From Candidatus Bathyarchaeia archaeon (GTDB lineage Archaea; Thermoproteota; Bathyarchaeia; Bathyarchaeales; DTEX01), in assembly GCA_038868075.1 (NCBI GenBank), contig JAWBXB010000004.1, positions 1-64,000 of the forward strand: 64,000 nucleotides of DNA, in the 5' to 3' direction. The position numbers were made by a program, and so were the translations under genes. Positions 1 to 9,722 of this stretch are shown here, piece after piece. Below the pieces are notes generated by a model, which ran no database searches, was not told the DNA's origin, and saw nothing but the letters and a program-made list of their open reading frames with translations. Positions within the stretch are counted from its first letter, which is position 1. Each line of letters starts with the position of its first letter.

Positions 1-7
1 TCCCAAT

Positions 8-631
8 ATGAAGCGTTATATTTGGATTGGTGCTAAGGTTGCCCATGTCCATTACAGGGAGGCTTATGCCTATCCCGACACTGGACAAGTAATATATTAT
101 ACTGGCAACGAGATGATACTGGAATACGTATCTGATTTCCAGCTTAACGGAAACAACATAGTAGGCGGTTGGGGAGAGGGTTCACCGCCATACGAAAATA
201 TAATATTTAACGGAACCCTAGAGGAAAATCTTATTATAAACGGGACAGCACTAAGCGATGGCGACTTGGACGTGAATGAAACTATATGGTTCTGGCAAAT
301 TTTCCAATGTTATGATGTATATGATGTTGATTCTGAAGTGGGGTTACCTATTGGGGCAATTATAGCCCTACTGTCTAACGCTTTGGGCTTTGGGACGGGT
401 TCAGTTGCCACCGTTATAATATCTCTCCTATCAGGGATAGGAGTCTCCCTTTCATATGTGTCGTCAGTAAGTGCCCGTATTAGTGGGGATTTGACCAATT
501 TTGGGCAGGAAGGCACTCTTGGATATAATGTTCCTGAAATCGTATATATTAGGGTTAGTAAATATCAGTATCAGGCGCCGAACGGACAATATTTTAAGGT
601 TCCAGTTGGAATATACTTTAGATGCTACTAA
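8..631 (+). CDS. Hypothetical protein, possibly 5'-truncated by the window edge
   Basis: I do not recognise this protein. The frame is already open at the window edge, so the ATG at base 8 may be internal and the true N-terminus may lie outside. About residues 30-100 are polar and rich in Asn, Gly and Tyr, as in an exported domain. Residues about 111-153 form a long Gly/Leu/Ile-rich hydrophobic stretch that could make one or two membrane segments. The last 40 residues are again polar and aromatic. There is no catalytic motif. The next gene starts about 270 bases downstream, so no functional link to the restriction-modification pair is implied. Confidence 0.55.
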   Translation: MKRYIWIGAKVAHVHYREAYAYPDTGQVIYYTGNEMILEYVSDFQLNGNNIVGGWGEGSPPYENIIFNGTLEENLIINGTALSDGDLDVNETIWFWQIFQCYDVYDVDSEVGLPIGAIIALLSNALGFGTGSVATVIISLLSGIGVSLSYVSSVSARISGDLTNFGQEGTLGYNVPEIVYIRVSKYQYQAPNGQYFKVPVGIYFRCY

Positions 632-901
632 AAACGCTTCAACCAAAACTCTTAAATATAAAATATATTTCATCAAACTAAACTTTATTGAACCCTCGAT
701 TAATATAAGAAGAATATTCCGCTGCTTTCTCTCTGCCTAAGAAAAATATATGAGTTGTTAGTGGAATAATTATATTGGTTGAAAAAGGACAGCTGGGGTC
801 ATCCTAGTAATCTCAGATAACTTGGGCATAAGTTTACAGAGGATACGGGATATAGAAGTAATAAGAGAAGTGTATGAGCAGAGTAATCAGAGGAGACGTT
901 G
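632..901. other. Intergenic gap, no clear gene
   Basis: AT-rich spacer. A short open stretch on the + strand runs to the TGA at 901 and encodes charged residues (it ends with a run of Arg), but it has no start codon and an upstream stop, so it may be a relic or chance. The end of the gap carries the Shine-Dalgarno AGGAGA (891-896) for the methylase. Confidence 0.4.
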
Positions 902-2185
902 ATGAATTATAGTAAACTTTATGATGAAGAGTTTAAGAAAAGATATGGGGCTTATGATACACCATCATATATTGTAGATTTAATGATTAGGCTTACTAAA
1001 ATTAAGAATTTTAGTGGACTAAAGGTTCTTGAACCCGCCTGTGGTTTAGCCCCATTCTCTTATGCTATAAGCAGAATTAAGGGGAAATGGGATGATATCA
1101 TTGGTGTTGAGGTGGATCCGGACATAGCAAGTATTGTTAAGCAACGATATCCCGAGTTTAATGTTAGGGTTGGCGATTACCTTTTAACAGATTTCCAAGA
1201 AAAGTTTGATTTGGTAATAGGTAATCCGCCTTACGGTATTATTGGGAGCGAATCTCATTACGCGATCTCAGTTTTTAAACAGAATAAGGAGATTTATAAG
1301 GAAAGATTTGAGACGTGGTTTGGGAAATACAATATTTACGGTTTGTTTATTGAGAAGGGTATAAAAGATCTCAAGGAAGATGGGATCCTATGCTTCATTA
1401 TTCCCGCAACATGGATGATACTAGATGAATTTAAAAAGCTGAGAGAATTTCTAGCATACTCTGGTAGATTAGAAGTATATTATTTGGGTAAAGGAATTTT
1501 TGAAGGATTAAACGTTACAACGGTCATTCTCATAGTTAGGAGAGGTAGAAAGGGCTTAGAACTTTATGACGCGAGCGATGGGCAAATAACATTAAATTAT
1601 TCGAAGAATGAGTATAGTGGCGAAATAATAACCTTTAAAACTAAGTTAACAGAGGACTTAGAGAATAAATCATGCGCTAAACTTGGGGATTTATTTGAAA
1701 TCAAAATTTCGCCCCGCTCTCCAGAAATAAAATCAACACAATTCTTACTTAGAGAAAAAGTGAATGGTGCAATTCCTTTATTGAATGGGAAGAATCTAAC
1801 TAGGAATGGAATAGATTATGAAACCTGCTATTCAGGCTATTACATTAAGCCAGAAGATATTGGGAGATTAAGAAAGTTCTTCCTAAAAGATAGGGTTGTG
1901 GTTGGACATACAAAAGGCGGTAAACTTATCGCGGCAATAGACCACAAACATTATGCTTGGACTGGGGACGTTTATCACCTAATACCTAAAATCGGGTTAT
2001 ACAACTGGTTATCCACGAAATCTTTCTCACTAGAGGAACTAAACCATATATTAAATTCTAAAATAATGGATTGCTACATGAAAGATAAATACAGGGAGAT
2101 AACACCGCATACAACAAAAACACAGCTCAATCTTCTTCCACTCATGTCATTAGATGAACTAAAAGCGTTAGAGAAGAGTCTTTAA
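902..2185 (+). CDS. TaqI-like adenine-N6 DNA methyltransferase (predicted TCGA specificity)
   Basis: Gamma-class N6-adenine DNA methylase of the M.TaqI family, transferring methyl from SAM to adenine in the target duplex. The SAM-binding motif I reads LEPACG (about residues 43-48), followed by an acidic residue in GVEVDP, and the catalytic motif IV is NPPY (about 108-111). The rest follows M.TaqI closely as I remember it: FGKYNIYG, PATWMI, the target-recognition part with SPRSPE, LLNGKNLT and HTKGGK. Length 427 against about 421 for M.TaqI. The ATG at 902 is preferred to the TTG at 899 because AGGAGA lies 5 bases upstream. Its 3' end overlaps the convergent, broken endonuclease gene by 18 bases. 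TCGA specificity is inferred from the family and the partner. Confidence 0.92.
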   Translation: MNYSKLYDEEFKKRYGAYDTPSYIVDLMIRLTKIKNFSGLKVLEPACGLAPFSYAISRIKGKWDDIIGVEVDPDIASIVKQRYPEFNVRVGDYLLTDFQEKFDLVIGNPPYGIIGSESHYAISVFKQNKEIYKERFETWFGKYNIYGLFIEKGIKDLKEDGILCFIIPATWMILDEFKKLREFLAYSGRLEVYYLGKGIFEGLNVTTVILIVRRGRKGLELYDASDGQITLNYSKNEYSGEIITFKTKLTEDLENKSCAKLGDLFEIKISPRSPEIKSTQFLLREKVNGAIPLLNGKNLTRNGIDYETCYSGYYIKPEDIGRLRKFFLKDRVVVGHTKGGKLIAAIDHKHYAWTGDVYHLIPKIGLYNWLSTKSFSLEELNHILNSKIMDCYMKDKYREITPHTTKTQLNLLPLMSLDELKALEKSL

Positions 2186-2925
2186 ATCAAGTATGCTCTT
2201 AAAAATGTAATTGCTGGGTTTTTCATTCATTAATTTGTAGACCTTTTGAGCATATTCATTTCTGAAAACCACAAAACCATTATCAAACTTTAAAAGGAAG
2301 CGAGAGAAGAAATTTAACATGATCTCATATAGTTCAATTCTTTTTGCCTTTCCGAGCTTTGTTCTTAATTCGTCCGGATCCTCAACAATATATACAATCT
2401 CAAAGATGTAGGCGGGAGATGTTTTTATTTTACTTTCAAATATTCTTCTTCCAGCCTCTTTCCTGTAGCTAACTTTTTAACCTGGAGATTAAAAATATTA
2501 TCCTTAACACAAACTCTTCTATCAATACCTCTCATATTTAGATCTGCATTTGCCTCAACCTTCTCATCAAATAGGCTATTCCATAGATACATAAAATGAA
2601 ATTGCGTTAAAAGCGAAGTCCATGTTCTATATAATCTTGCTCTGAAACCTATTCTAACGAATTCATCTGTGCATCCCCAAAATATTTTTGCTTAAACTTT
2701 CTAATATACGAATAATGTCTTTTCCAATATTCCTCAAAGAATGGATCGAAGTCAACGAAATCTTTTTTCTCCCAGTAAAATTCATAAATTAGGGGCATGG
2801 GATTGATTTCTTTAGGTAGATCCTGTTCAACAGTCTTAATTTGTCTAAGCTCGCTGTATCTTTAGTGGTATACTTTTCAAAAAGCTCTCGTATTTACTAA
2901 AATAGTTAACCCAATCTATTTTCAT
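2168..2925 (-). pseudogene. TaqI-like restriction endonuclease, multiply frameshifted
   Basis: Conceptual translation of the minus strand, joining frames, gives a TaqI-type endonuclease of about 253 residues (TaqI has about 263). Matching blocks in order are IKTVEQDLPKEINP, KYFWGC, ARLYRTWTSLLTQFHF, MRGIDRRV, the nuclease-like LQVKKVSYR, and NGFVVFRNEYA near the end. The reading frame breaks at about 2880 and 2863 (T-run and A-run, minus strand), about 2682 (T-run before the Trp of FWGC) and about 2475 (A-run before KKVSYR). Each is explained by one missing base in a homopolymer. ATG at 2925, TAA at 2168-2170. The partner methylase is intact. It is either a dead gene or an assembly artefact; homology is clear, activity is not. 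Confidence 0.88.
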
Positions 2926-2983
2926 TTTAAATCCACTTTTACATAATTATTGGACGAGTATATTTAAAATTTAAAAAGTATGA

Positions 2984-3172
2984 ATTTTTAAGATAGAAAC
3001 CAATACTCCAAGGTTCCAACTATACAGACTCCCTCCCACAATAGATGACGCCCTACACATTATCGAGAGGGAGGTTAAACGTGAATGCCTTAAGACTGAG
3101 AAAAAGAAACAATTTGCGATTAAATTCTTAGGTTTATATAAAAGATTGATCTCCATATTATATTGCGCGTAA
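2984..3172 (+). other. Short open frame, possible gene fragment
   Basis: An open stretch of 62 codons follows a TGA at 2981 and ends at TAA 3170-3172. It has no normal start codon. The predicted peptide is strongly amphipathic and basic (DDALHIIEREVKRE, then EKKKQFAIKFLG), which looks like real protein rather than noise. It is probably the 3' relic of a lost gene next to the decayed restriction locus. It overlaps the upstream extension of the alaS frame, which argues that alaS starts later, at 3289. Confidence 0.3.
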
Positions 3173-3288
3173 TATATAAACTGCTGCCGAAACCTACCTA
3201 TTCAGTATGCTTAAATATTATTTCAATCAGCTTTATCCTTTGTTATGATATAGGGAAAGATGTCTTAGAATTGAAAGGGGTAGATTTG

Positions 3289-6069
3289 ATGCATTTCAGC
3301 GAGGAGGAGTATAGGCTACCCTTCTTCCTTGAAAACGGCTATGTTAGAAGGCGCTGTCCACGTTGCGGAGAATATTTTTGGACGCTTAATCAGGATCAAA
3401 TTCTTTGCGGCGAATCGAACACCTATGGTTGCGCTGATTACACATTTATTGGGAATTCGCCAGTTAATAGAGCCTACACTCTCGCCGAGATGCGTGAAGC
3501 CTTCTTATCATTCTTTGAGGAGAGGGGTCATAGGCGCATTAAACCCTACCCTGTTGTTGCTAGATGGAGAGATGACTTATACTTCACTAACGCTAGCATA
3601 ATAGACTTCCAACCGTATGTTACTGAGGGTATTATCCCGCCGCCAGCAAACCCGCTAGTTATAAGTCAGCCATGTATTAGATTCCCAGATCTAGAGAATG
3701 TTGGACCCACATTCGGTAGGCACCTAACAATATTTGAGATGGGCGGGCATCATGCCTTTAATTATCCGGATAAAGAAGTTTACTGGAAGGATGAAACTGT
3801 TCGTTATCATCACGAGTTTGTAACTAAAGTTCTTGGCGTTAAACCTGAATATGTTATTTATAAGGAGGGTATTTGGTCAGGAGGCGGAAATGCTGGTCCA
3901 GATGTTGAGAGTATTATCTGCGGATTAGAGGTTGCAACTCTAGTATTCATGAAGTATAAGGTTGTCGGCGAAGAGTTTATTGAGCTACCAATTAGAACTG
4001 TTGATACTGGATATGGAATTGAACGCTTCACATGGCTATCACGCGGCTCAGTCAGCTGCTTCCATGCAGTCTATAATGATTTACTGGATAAAATTATGAG
4101 GATGGCTGGAATAAGCAGTGTTGATGGGAATCTATTGATGAAGTTTGCAAGATTCTCCGGTTTAATAAGTATATCTAAGACTGCTAGCAGACGCGAGAAC
4201 TGGAGGCGCATAGCCTCTAAAATCGATATGGATGTTAATGAGCTCCAACGTATTATTAATCCAATAGTTGATGTCTTCACGATAGCTGATCATACGAAGT
4301 GCTTGGCTTTTATGCTTGCTGAAGGGGTTGTTCCATCAAACGTTGAGGAGGGCTATTTAACAAGGCTTCTAATCAGGAGAACATATAGGTTACTGAGGAA
4401 CTTTAACATAGAAAATCTCATACCTGACATTATTGAAATGCAGATAGAATATTGGTCTAGGGATTTCCCTCATCTGAAAGAGATGCGGGATGAAATCCTA
4501 AATCTACTGAATATTGAGATTGAAAAGTATGAGCAGACCCTTAAGAGGGGCAGAGACCTTGTTAAGCGGGTTCTCCGTGATATAAGGGCTAGGGGCGAGA
4601 GCGAAGTTCCAGTCAGCAAACTCGTTGAACTATATGATTCACATGGTTTAACACCTGAAGTTGTAGGTGAGATTGCTGCCTCAGAGGGCTTCACAATTAA
4701 CATTCCAGAGGGCTTCTATAGTTTTGTTGCTGAGAAACATATATCCTCATCTAGAATAGCATTTAAAATGGCTGAGGAGATCACGGATCTTAACATAGAT
4801 ATCTCCGGGCTTCCTGAAACCAAACCATTATATTACGAGAATCCTTATATTAGGGAGTTTACGGCCAAAGTTCTTATGGTTTCTGGAAACCGCGTGGTTC
4901 TTGATAAAACAGCATTCTATCCGGAGGGTGGAGGTCAACCAGCCGACCACGGTTTCTTAGAATTTGATGGTGTAAAGGCTAGAGTTTACGATGTTCGCAA
5001 GGCTAGTGGAAACATAATAGTCCACTTTATTGAGGGTGTTGTTCCAAGGGAGAATAGTGAGGTTAGGGGCGTAATAGACTGGGATAGGCGTATAGGCTTA
5101 ATGCGCCATCATACGGCTACACATTTGATTATGGGCGCAGCTAGAAGGGTTCTAGGAGAACATGTTTGGCAGGCTGGTGCTCAAAAAGATGTTGAGCAGT
5201 CTAGGCTTGATATAACTCATCCTAAAAGGCTTACTGGAGAGGAAATTAACCGCATAGAGGCTTTAGCCAATGAGGCTGCCATGCGGAATATGCCCGTTGA
5301 AATCTTCTGGATGCCTAGAGAGGAGGCTGAGCGAATATATGGATTCAGGCTGTATCAGGGCGGCGTTGTGCCGGGTAGGGAGATTAGGGTTGTTAAGACT
5401 GGAGATTGGGAGGTTGAGGCATGCGGTGGGACTCACTGTAAGTCAACTGGCGAGGTCGGGTTAATAAAAATTGTTCGGACCGAGAGGATTCAGGATGGTG
5501 TTGAGCGAATAATATTTAGCACTGGACTACCTGCTCTTAAGAGAACGCAGGATTTTGAGGCTAGGGTTTCTAAGGTTGCGGAGCTTCTTGAGGTTCCAGT
5601 TGAGAAGGTTGATGTAACGCTTGAGAGGGTTATTAATGAATGGAGGAGTTTGAGGCGTGAGAGAGAGCGATTAATGGAGAAGATAGCTAAAGTCATAGCT
5701 GAGAAGTATATCTTGTCTGCCAAAGATATTAATGGAGTTAAACTTATATCACATGTGGTCAGCGCTCAAGAAGCTGACATGGACTTGCTGATTAAAATCT
5801 CGAATGAGATTGTTGAATTAAACCCAAAGGCAATTACGGTCTTCATATGTGTTGATAGGGATGCTAGGGCTGTTATTAGGGTAGGTGAGGAAGCATTAAA
5901 GATAGGTGTTAACGCCGCTGAAGTAGCTGGCAAAATAGGTTTGATCTTAGGTGGAGGTGGAAGTGGAAAACCCGATTTCGCTCAGGCTGGCGGGGTTAGG
6001 GTTGAGGATGCACCTAAAGCTTTAGAGGAAGCTAAACTAATTATATATAGAACTATCACTGGAGATTAG
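3289..6069 (+). CDS. alaS: Alanyl-tRNA synthetase (archaeal type)
   Basis: Charges tRNA-Ala with alanine. The archaeal N-terminal zinc-like module is visible (Cys23, Cys26, Cys40, Cys48), then the class II core (RWRDDLYFTNASI, EMGGHHAFNYPDKEVYW), the tRNA-binding helices, the editing domain with HTATH at 607-611 and CGGTHC at 712-717, and the C-terminal Ala domain with GGGGSGKPDFAQAGG. Length 926 residues, normal for archaea. A GTG at 3163 would add 42 residues, but that part is not AlaRS-like and overlaps another open frame. The ATG at 3289, with AAAGGGG about 9 bases upstream, fits the usual start. leuS follows after 3 bases, so the two are probably one transcript. Confidence 0.96.
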   Translation: MHFSEEEYRLPFFLENGYVRRRCPRCGEYFWTLNQDQILCGESNTYGCADYTFIGNSPVNRAYTLAEMREAFLSFFEERGHRRIKPYPVVARWRDDLYFTNASIIDFQPYVTEGIIPPPANPLVISQPCIRFPDLENVGPTFGRHLTIFEMGGHHAFNYPDKEVYWKDETVRYHHEFVTKVLGVKPEYVIYKEGIWSGGGNAGPDVESIICGLEVATLVFMKYKVVGEEFIELPIRTVDTGYGIERFTWLSRGSVSCFHAVYNDLLDKIMRMAGISSVDGNLLMKFARFSGLISISKTASRRENWRRIASKIDMDVNELQRIINPIVDVFTIADHTKCLAFMLAEGVVPSNVEEGYLTRLLIRRTYRLLRNFNIENLIPDIIEMQIEYWSRDFPHLKEMRDEILNLLNIEIEKYEQTLKRGRDLVKRVLRDIRARGESEVPVSKLVELYDSHGLTPEVVGEIAASEGFTINIPEGFYSFVAEKHISSSRIAFKMAEEITDLNIDISGLPETKPLYYENPYIREFTAKVLMVSGNRVVLDKTAFYPEGGGQPADHGFLEFDGVKARVYDVRKASGNIIVHFIEGVVPRENSEVRGVIDWDRRIGLMRHHTATHLIMGAARRVLGEHVWQAGAQKDVEQSRLDITHPKRLTGEEINRIEALANEAAMRNMPVEIFWMPREEAERIYGFRLYQGGVVPGREIRVVKTGDWEVEACGGTHCKSTGEVGLIKIVRTERIQDGVERIIFSTGLPALKRTQDFEARVSKVAELLEVPVEKVDVTLERVINEWRSLRRERERLMEKIAKVIAEKYILSAKDINGVKLISHVVSAQEADMDLLIKISNEIVELNPKAITVFICVDRDARAVIRVGEEALKIGVNAAEVAGKIGLILGGGGSGKPDFAQAGGVRVEDAPKALEEAKLIIYRTITGD

Positions 6070-6072
6070 CTT

Positions 6073-8970
6073 ATGTCTTCCCAGTTAATTGATTGGAAAT
6101 CTATTGAGGAGAAGTGGCGGAAAAAGTGGGAGGAAGCCCGCTTATTCGAGGCTGATCCGGATCCAAAGCGTAAAAAGTGTTTCGTTACCTTCCCATACCC
6201 ATATATGAATGGTCCACTTCATATTGGGCATGGCTTCACAGCTACCAGAGTTGATATCTACGCGCGCTTCATGAGGATGAGGGGCTATAATACGCTTTTT
6301 CCATGGGCTTGGCATTGGACTGGAGAGCCAATTGTTGGCGCATCTTTAAGGCTTAAAATGGGCGATAAGGATCTTATAAGAGCTCTTAAGGAGATAGATG
6401 GTGTTCCAGATGAGGAGTTGGAGAAATTTGTTGATCCAGTATATATGGCAAGCTATTATACGCGTGAGAGTAGAGAAATTGTTAAGAGAATCGGTTTCTC
6501 AGTAGACTGGCGTAGAGAATTCCATACAACCAGCTATGAGCCAACATATAGCAAATTCATTGAATGGCAATATGAAACGTTAAGGGATATGGGTTTCGTC
6601 ACTAGGGGTACACATCCAGTAGTTTGGTGTCCAAATTGCCAAAGCCCAACTGGCGATCATGATAGGCTTGAGGGTGAGGGAGTTTTTCCAGAGGAATATA
6701 CGCTTATAAAATTCATTTTTGGAGATGGGTACTTACCAGCAGCGACGTTTAGACCCGAAACAATATTTGGAGTAACAAACATGTTCGTAAACCCTGATGT
6801 AATATATGTTGAAGCCATGGTTGATGGGGAAAAATGGATTATCAGTAGGGAGGCAGCGTTCAAACTCTCTGAGCAACTCAGAAATGTTAAGGTTTTGAGA
6901 GAGTTTAAGGGCTCGGAGCTTATTGGCAAATACTTTAAGGAGCCCCTAAGCGGAAGGGATCTTCCAATACTTCCAGGATGGTTTGTTAACCCAGACTCTG
7001 CAACAGGCGTCGTTTATAGTGTCCCAGCCCATGCGCCAGCCGATTGGATAGCTCTAAAAGACCTAATGGAGAAGCCTGATCTCCTAGAAAGGTTCGGCGT
7101 TCCAGTTGAAGTGGTTAAAGGGATTAGGCCTATATCGCTCATAAGTATTGAGGGCTTCGGTGATTATCCAGCGATAGAAATCATTGAGCAGATGGGCGTT
7201 AAGGATCAATTTGACCCAAAAGTTGATGAGGCCACCTCAATTATATATCGTAAGGAGTTCCATATAGGTGTTCTAAAGCCAATATGCGGTAAATATGCTG
7301 GTAAGATTGTTAGGGATGTTAAAACGCAGATAATAGAGGACTTTAAGAGGATGAATATAGCGGACTCCATGTATGATCTACCACAGAGAGTTGTATGCAG
7401 GTGTGCAACAAAATGTATTGTTAAAATACTTTCGGATCAATGGTTCCTACGCTACTCCGACCTAGAATGGAAGCGTTTAGCACATGAGGCAATAGACTCC
7501 GCAAAAATATTCCCTGAAAGCGCTAGAGTTTACTTCCATGATAAGATCGATTGGCTTAGGGATTGGGCATGCGCCAGAAGAACAGGTTTAGGGACACCGT
7601 TACCTTGGAGCCCGGAATGGATAGTTGAGACATTAAGCGACTCAACAATATACATGGCGTTTTATACAATAGTGAAGCATATTAAACAATATAATATTAG
7701 TCCAAAACAATTAATCAGGGAAGTATTTGACTATGTCTTCCTTGGTAAGGGCGACCCGGAACTTGTCTCAGAGAAGTCAGGTATACCGCCCAATTTACTC
7801 CAGGAAATGCGCAGCGAGTTCCTATATTGGTATCCAGTTGACTTAAGGGTTTCAGCTAAGGAGCTTGTTCCAAACCATCTATCATTCTTCATATTTCAGC
7901 ATGTTGCTCTCTTCCCGAGAGATCTTTGGCCTAAAGCCATTGGTGTTAATGGCGTCTTAACGATTGAGGGGCAGAAGATGTCTAAGTCTAAGGGGAACTT
8001 TCTAACCCTCAGGAGTGTTGTCGATAAATTTGGGGCTGATGTTGTCAGGTTAACCCTTGCTCTGGGAGCCGAGGATATGGATGATCCAGACTGGCGTGAA
8101 GAGAACGCTAGAAGCATTGATGCGCGGTTAAGGTCTCTTTACGCATTCATAAACCAAGTTGCAAGCTTATCCGGTGAGGATAAAATTATGAGTATTGATA
8201 GGTGGTTGCTCTCGATATTACAGAGCAGAATAAAAGCTGTAACCGACGCTATAGAAATTCTGAAAACTAGAACGGCTGCTGAGATAGCCTTATATGAGGT
8301 TTGGAATGATATACGCTGGTACCTTAGACGTAGAGGTAGCCCTAATCCAATGATTCTTAAGGAAGCCGCAAACATATGGATTAGGCTTCTAGCACCATTT
8401 GCACCATTCCTATGTGAGGAACTGTGGAGTATTATGGGAAATAATGGCTTTGTATCCACGGCAGAATGGCCCATATATGATGAAGCGAAGAGCGATGTTA
8501 AAGCTGAGGAGATTGAGACTTTAATTAAAAATCTCATTAATGATACGCTAAATATCTTGAGGGTTACTGGGATATCCCCAAAGAGAATCCATTATTATGT
8601 TGCAGCTAAATGGAAATGGAAGGCTTACATAAAGCTCCTAGAGGTAGCTGTTTCAAAGAAGATTGATATGAGGGAAGCGATGAGAGTGCTTATGAGCGAC
8701 CCTGAACTGAAGGATATGGCTAAGTCTCTAGCCCCTCTTGCCAGCCGACTAATAGAGGAGTTTAATGCTATTCCGGAGGAGAGGAAGCGTAGACTTATAA
8801 AGGTCGGACTGATAGATGAAATGGCTGAGATAAGTGAGGCAAAGGAATTTCTGGGAAAGGAATTTAATGCTGAAATAATAGTTTGCCGCGAGGATGATCC
8901 GCAAAAATATGACCCTAGAGGGAAGGCTCAGCAAGCCCAACCGTATAAACCAGCAATATATATCGAGTAG
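6073..8970 (+). CDS. leuS: Leucyl-tRNA synthetase (archaeal type)
   Basis: Class Ia synthetase charging tRNA-Leu. HIGH motif as HIGH at residues 50-53, KMSKS at about 635-639, and a CP1 editing insert between them (TFRPETIFG, VYSVPAHAPADW). The Trp/Cys-rich stretch VVWCPNCQSPTGDHDR lies in the expected archaeal/eukaryal position. 965 residues, full length. The start ATG at 6073 has GGAGATT upstream, formed by the last codons of alaS, which suggests coupled translation in an alaS-leuS operon. No anomaly seen. Confidence 0.96.
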   Translation: MSSQLIDWKSIEEKWRKKWEEARLFEADPDPKRKKCFVTFPYPYMNGPLHIGHGFTATRVDIYARFMRMRGYNTLFPWAWHWTGEPIVGASLRLKMGDKDLIRALKEIDGVPDEELEKFVDPVYMASYYTRESREIVKRIGFSVDWRREFHTTSYEPTYSKFIEWQYETLRDMGFVTRGTHPVVWCPNCQSPTGDHDRLEGEGVFPEEYTLIKFIFGDGYLPAATFRPETIFGVTNMFVNPDVIYVEAMVDGEKWIISREAAFKLSEQLRNVKVLREFKGSELIGKYFKEPLSGRDLPILPGWFVNPDSATGVVYSVPAHAPADWIALKDLMEKPDLLERFGVPVEVVKGIRPISLISIEGFGDYPAIEIIEQMGVKDQFDPKVDEATSIIYRKEFHIGVLKPICGKYAGKIVRDVKTQIIEDFKRMNIADSMYDLPQRVVCRCATKCIVKILSDQWFLRYSDLEWKRLAHEAIDSAKIFPESARVYFHDKIDWLRDWACARRTGLGTPLPWSPEWIVETLSDSTIYMAFYTIVKHIKQYNISPKQLIREVFDYVFLGKGDPELVSEKSGIPPNLLQEMRSEFLYWYPVDLRVSAKELVPNHLSFFIFQHVALFPRDLWPKAIGVNGVLTIEGQKMSKSKGNFLTLRSVVDKFGADVVRLTLALGAEDMDDPDWREENARSIDARLRSLYAFINQVASLSGEDKIMSIDRWLLSILQSRIKAVTDAIEILKTRTAAEIALYEVWNDIRWYLRRRGSPNPMILKEAANIWIRLLAPFAPFLCEELWSIMGNNGFVSTAEWPIYDEAKSDVKAEEIETLIKNLINDTLNILRVTGISPKRIHYYVAAKWKWKAYIKLLEVAVSKKIDMREAMRVLMSDPELKDMAKSLAPLASRLIEEFNAIPEERKRRLIKVGLIDEMAEISEAKEFLGKEFNAEIIVCREDDPQKYDPRGKAQQAQPYKPAIYIE

Positions 8971-9038
8971 TATGCGCCATTCATCTTAGCAACATAATTT
9001 ATTCTTGATACCCTTAAACCTTAATTTCTAGGAAGCCT

Positions 9039-9584
9039 TTAATCCCTCCGCTCCTTTTTGCTGTCGCCATGTACAACTATTCGATCTATTAGTGCTTGTA
9101 TCGATGATTCAAAGGCTGTATATATCGTTCTTCCAGCATCATACATCAGTATCATGGAGAACGCGAAGGCTACTAAAGATATTGCCAGACTTAACCATCC
9201 GCCTATATTGGGAATAGAAGATAATAACGGTGAAGTTACAGAAATAACTATGGCTATTGCAAATATAATTAATAGTTCTTTTAGAGCCCTAACCACGGAT
9301 GGACTCTTATTTGGGTTAAAGCCAGGTATATGTTTGAGAAGAGACTCGGAAGCTAAATCTATTAGTCTTATAAGATCTAATATCACCCTCAAAGACATGA
9401 AAAACAATACTATAACTATTATTAATGCTATGGCTATTGTGAAAGTGAATCCGCCTGCTGGTACAATAATCAATATTGATGAGAGACTAACATTTAAGAA
9501 GCTCAGAGATAAAATGAGTAAAAATATTATTCCAGAATTTATTAGAACTCTCAGGACTCTCTTCTCCACCTCTTCCCTCAACAC
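9039..9584 (-). CDS. Four-helix membrane protein, unknown function
   Basis: 181 residues with four predicted membrane helices (about 14-36, 43-66, 104-122 and 129-150) separated by short charged loops, and a charged tail ending in KKERRD. I do not recognise a family. It somewhat resembles small archaeal proteins with MscS-like or DUF-type helices, but there is no pore motif. The start is a GTG at 9584; a strong GGAGGGGG lies about 6 bases upstream, which decides it. The opposite strand is also open over this interval but lacks these signals. It is convergent with leuS and divergent from the MFS gene. Confidence 0.7.
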   Translation of the reverse strand: MLREEVEKRVLRVLINSGIIFLLILSLSFLNVSLSSILIIVPAGGFTFTIAIALIIVIVLFFMSLRVILDLIRLIDLASESLLKHIPGFNPNKSPSVVRALKELLIIFAIAIVISVTSPLLSSIPNIGGWLSLAISLVAFAFSMILMYDAGRTIYTAFESSIQALIDRIVVHGDSKKERRD

Positions 9585-9722
9585 TAAATCCCCCTCCAGG
9601 AGACAAAGGGGAGGAAATTAAGTTTCCATATAAACCCTTATATACTCTAAGATATTTGGGCACGATATATTTACTTTTTCTATAAGTTTATAGGGATGAT
9701 CATTTAATTCGTAAAGGATAAT

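Noticed and set aside
632-901. Short peptide-like frame before the methylase, possible R-M control protein
   Set aside because: No start codon and no helix-turn-helix pattern; too short to support a C-protein call.
2971-3156. 61-codon minus strand ORF
   Set aside because: Shadow of the more protein-like + strand fragment at 2984-3172.
3163-3288. Upstream extension of alaS from GTG 3163
   Set aside because: The 42 extra residues are not AlaRS-like and overlap another open frame; ATG 3289 has a suitable GGGG-type site.
9058-9621. Long + strand ORF opposite the four-helix membrane protein
   Set aside because: No ribosome-binding site, no protein-like pattern; the minus strand has GGAGGGGG, a GTG start and clear membrane helices.
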